The position numbers and the translations under genes are program-made. 64,000 bases of DNA from NCBI GenBank assembly GCA_026125795.1, contig JAHCKM010000004.1, forward strand, positions 248,001 through 312,000. Direction: 5' to 3'. The stretch comes from Burkholderiaceae bacterium (GTDB taxonomy: Bacteria > Pseudomonadota > Gammaproteobacteria > Burkholderiales > Burkholderiaceae_C). This document shows positions 62,975 to 64,000 of this stretch, in pieces. Position 1 is the first letter of the stretch; each line of letters starts with the position of its first letter. The notes under the pieces were generated by a model. The model had not been told where the DNA came from, ran no database searches, and saw nothing but the letters and a program-made list of their open reading frames with translations.

Positions 62975-63804
62975 CGCCCTTGCCTCCTGCGCGTCCACGC
63001 CTGCAGGGCGTTGATCGCCAGCAGCAGCGCAAACGCCGCCACCAGCATCACGCTCGCGATCGCGGTGGCGCCGGTGTAGTCGTACTGCTCGAGCTTGGTG
63101 ATGATCAACAGCGGCGTGATCTCGCTGACCATCGGCATGTTGCCGGCGATGAAGATCACCGAGCCGTATTCGCCGAGGGCGCGCGCGAACGCGAGCGCAA
63201 ACCCGGTCAGCAGCGCCGGCGTCAACACCGGCAGGATCACGCGCCAGAAGGTCTGCAGGCGGTCGGCGCCCAGCGTGGCGGCGGCTTCTTCCACCTCCTG
63301 TTGCAGGTCTTCGAGCACGGGCTGGACCGTGCGCACGACGAACGGCAGGCCGATGAAGGTGAGCGCGACGAACACGCCGAGCGGTGTGTAGCTGACCTTG
63401 AACGGCAGCAGCGATCCGATCCAGCCGTTCTTGGCGTAGAGCGCGGTGAGCGCGATGCCGGCCACCGCGGTGGGCAGCGCGAACGGCAGGTCGACCAGCG
63501 CGTCGACCAGGCGGCGCGCCGGAAAGTCATAACGCACCAGCACCCACGCCACCACCAGACCGGCCACCACGTTGACCAACGCCGCCGCGAACGACGCGCC
63601 GAATGTCAGCCGGTACGACGCCAGCACGCGCGGCGAGGTCACGGCGTCCCAGAACGCCGGCCACGTCATCGTGGCCGTCTTCAGGAAGGCCGCCGACAGC
63701 GGCACCAGCACGATGAAGCTCAGGTACAACAGCGTGAAGCCGAGCGCCAGGTCGAAGCCCGGCAACACGCTGTGGCGCTGCAGCAGCGCACGCGACAGAA
63801 TCAC
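62971..63804 (-). CDS. cysT: Sulfate ABC transporter permease CysT
   Basis: 277 residues starting with GTG at 63804, six bases after the stop of the sulfate-binding protein gene. Six membrane helices. The ATPase-contact loop is [21 protein letters not shown] and the end region [19 protein letters not shown] is typical of CysT/CysU. Overlaps of 4 bases link it to cysW. Confidence 0.94.
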   Translation of the reverse strand: MILSRALLQRHSVLPGFDLALGFTLLYLSFIVLVPLSAAFLKTATMTWPAFWDAVTSPRVLASYRLTFGASFAAALVNVVAGLVVAWVLVRYDFPARRLVDALVDLPFALPTAVAGIALTALYAKNGWIGSLLPFKVSYTPLGVFVALTFIGLPFVVRTVQPVLEDLQQEVEEAAATLGADRLQTFWRVILPVLTPALLTGFALAFARALGEYGSVIFIAGNMPMVSEITPLLIITKLEQYDYTGATAIASVMLVAAFALLLAINALQAWTRRRQGR

Positions 63805-63810
63805 GGCGGG

Positions 63811-64000
63811 CTACTTCTTCGTGTAGACCTGGTCGAACACACCGCCGTCGGAGAAGTGCGTCTTCTGCGCCTTGGCCCAGCCGCCGAACAGCTCGTCGAT
63901 CGTGAACAGGCTGACCTTCGGGAACACCTTGCCGTACTTGGCCGCCACCTTCTCGTCGATCGGCCGGTAGTAGTGCTTGGCCGCGATCTCCTGGCCTTCG
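63811..64000 (-). CDS. Sulfate ABC transporter substrate-binding protein (partial, C-terminal end)
   Basis: The last 62-63 codons are visible, ending LFTIDELFGGWAKAQKTHFS and DGGVFDQVYTKK before TAG. These match the C-terminus of periplasmic sulfate-binding proteins (Sbp/CysP type). The rest lies beyond the window. It would be the first gene of the sbp-cysT-cysW-cysA operon. Confidence 0.9.
   Translation of the reverse strand, partial: EGQEIAAKHYYRPIDEKVAAKYGKVFPKVSLFTIDELFGGWAKAQKTHFSDGGVFDQVYTKK

Overview
The window is a continuous, high-GC, gene-dense stretch of bacterial chromosome with no phage, insertion sequence, CRISPR array, rRNA or tRNA that I can see. Gene content and order point to a betaproteobacterium of the order Burkholderiales, probably a Leptothrix/Rubrivivax-like lineage. 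Pointers are argS-SPOR-dsbA, lptA-lptB-rpoN, malate synthase G beside a type II haloacid dehalogenase, cysTWA with a CysB-like regulator, and GC-rich intergenic repeats. This placement is inference, not a database result. No gap between genes exceeds about 300 bases.

Region 1 (about 0.5-29.7 kb) is a nucleobase and nucleoside uptake and breakdown island. On the minus strand one likely operon reads ABC ATPase, two permeases, a URC1-type GTP cyclohydrolase II homologue, a URC4/DUF1688 protein, uracil phosphoribosyltransferase and a CodA-type deaminase. This is the bacterial form of the URC uracil-catabolic route, physically tied to an importer. A TRAP transporter (dctPQM, plus strand) follows, then a BMP-family receptor that probably serves the first ABC system. 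Next come a phytanoyl-CoA-dioxygenase-like enzyme and a divergent TonB-dependent receptor. After adenosine deaminase (minus strand), a plus-strand operon encodes a PnrA-like receptor, ATPase, two permeases, cytidine deaminase, purine nucleoside phosphorylase, deoxyribose-phosphate aldolase, a lipoprotein 5'-nucleotidase and thymidine phosphorylase. The de novo or interconversion genes purB and pyrF close the island. Together the genes could release nucleosides from nucleotides outside the cytoplasm, import them, deaminate them, split off the sugar and degrade the base.

Region 2 (29.7-41.9 kb) is mixed metabolism, mostly on the minus strand: an IorAB-type molybdenum hydroxylase, an M14 carboxypeptidase, a YafJ-like amidotransferase, a geranylgeranyl-reductase-family flavoprotein, malate synthase G, a haloacid dehalogenase, a LysR regulator, a DUF2214 membrane protein and PsiF. 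Dispersed intergenic repeats are concentrated here.

Region 3 (42-64 kb) is mainly housekeeping: a Ser/Thr kinase fused to a cyclic-nucleotide-binding-like domain, argS-SPOR-dsbA, lptA-lptB-rpoN, an RlmL-type rRNA methyltransferase, an MFS transporter, rsmE, a long-chain acyl-CoA ligase, pntAB, nudJ, mnmA, a CysB-like regulator, and the sulfate importer genes cysA, cysW, cysT and the end of the sulfate-binding protein. The window cuts a glutathione S-transferase at its left edge and the sulfate-binding protein at its right edge.
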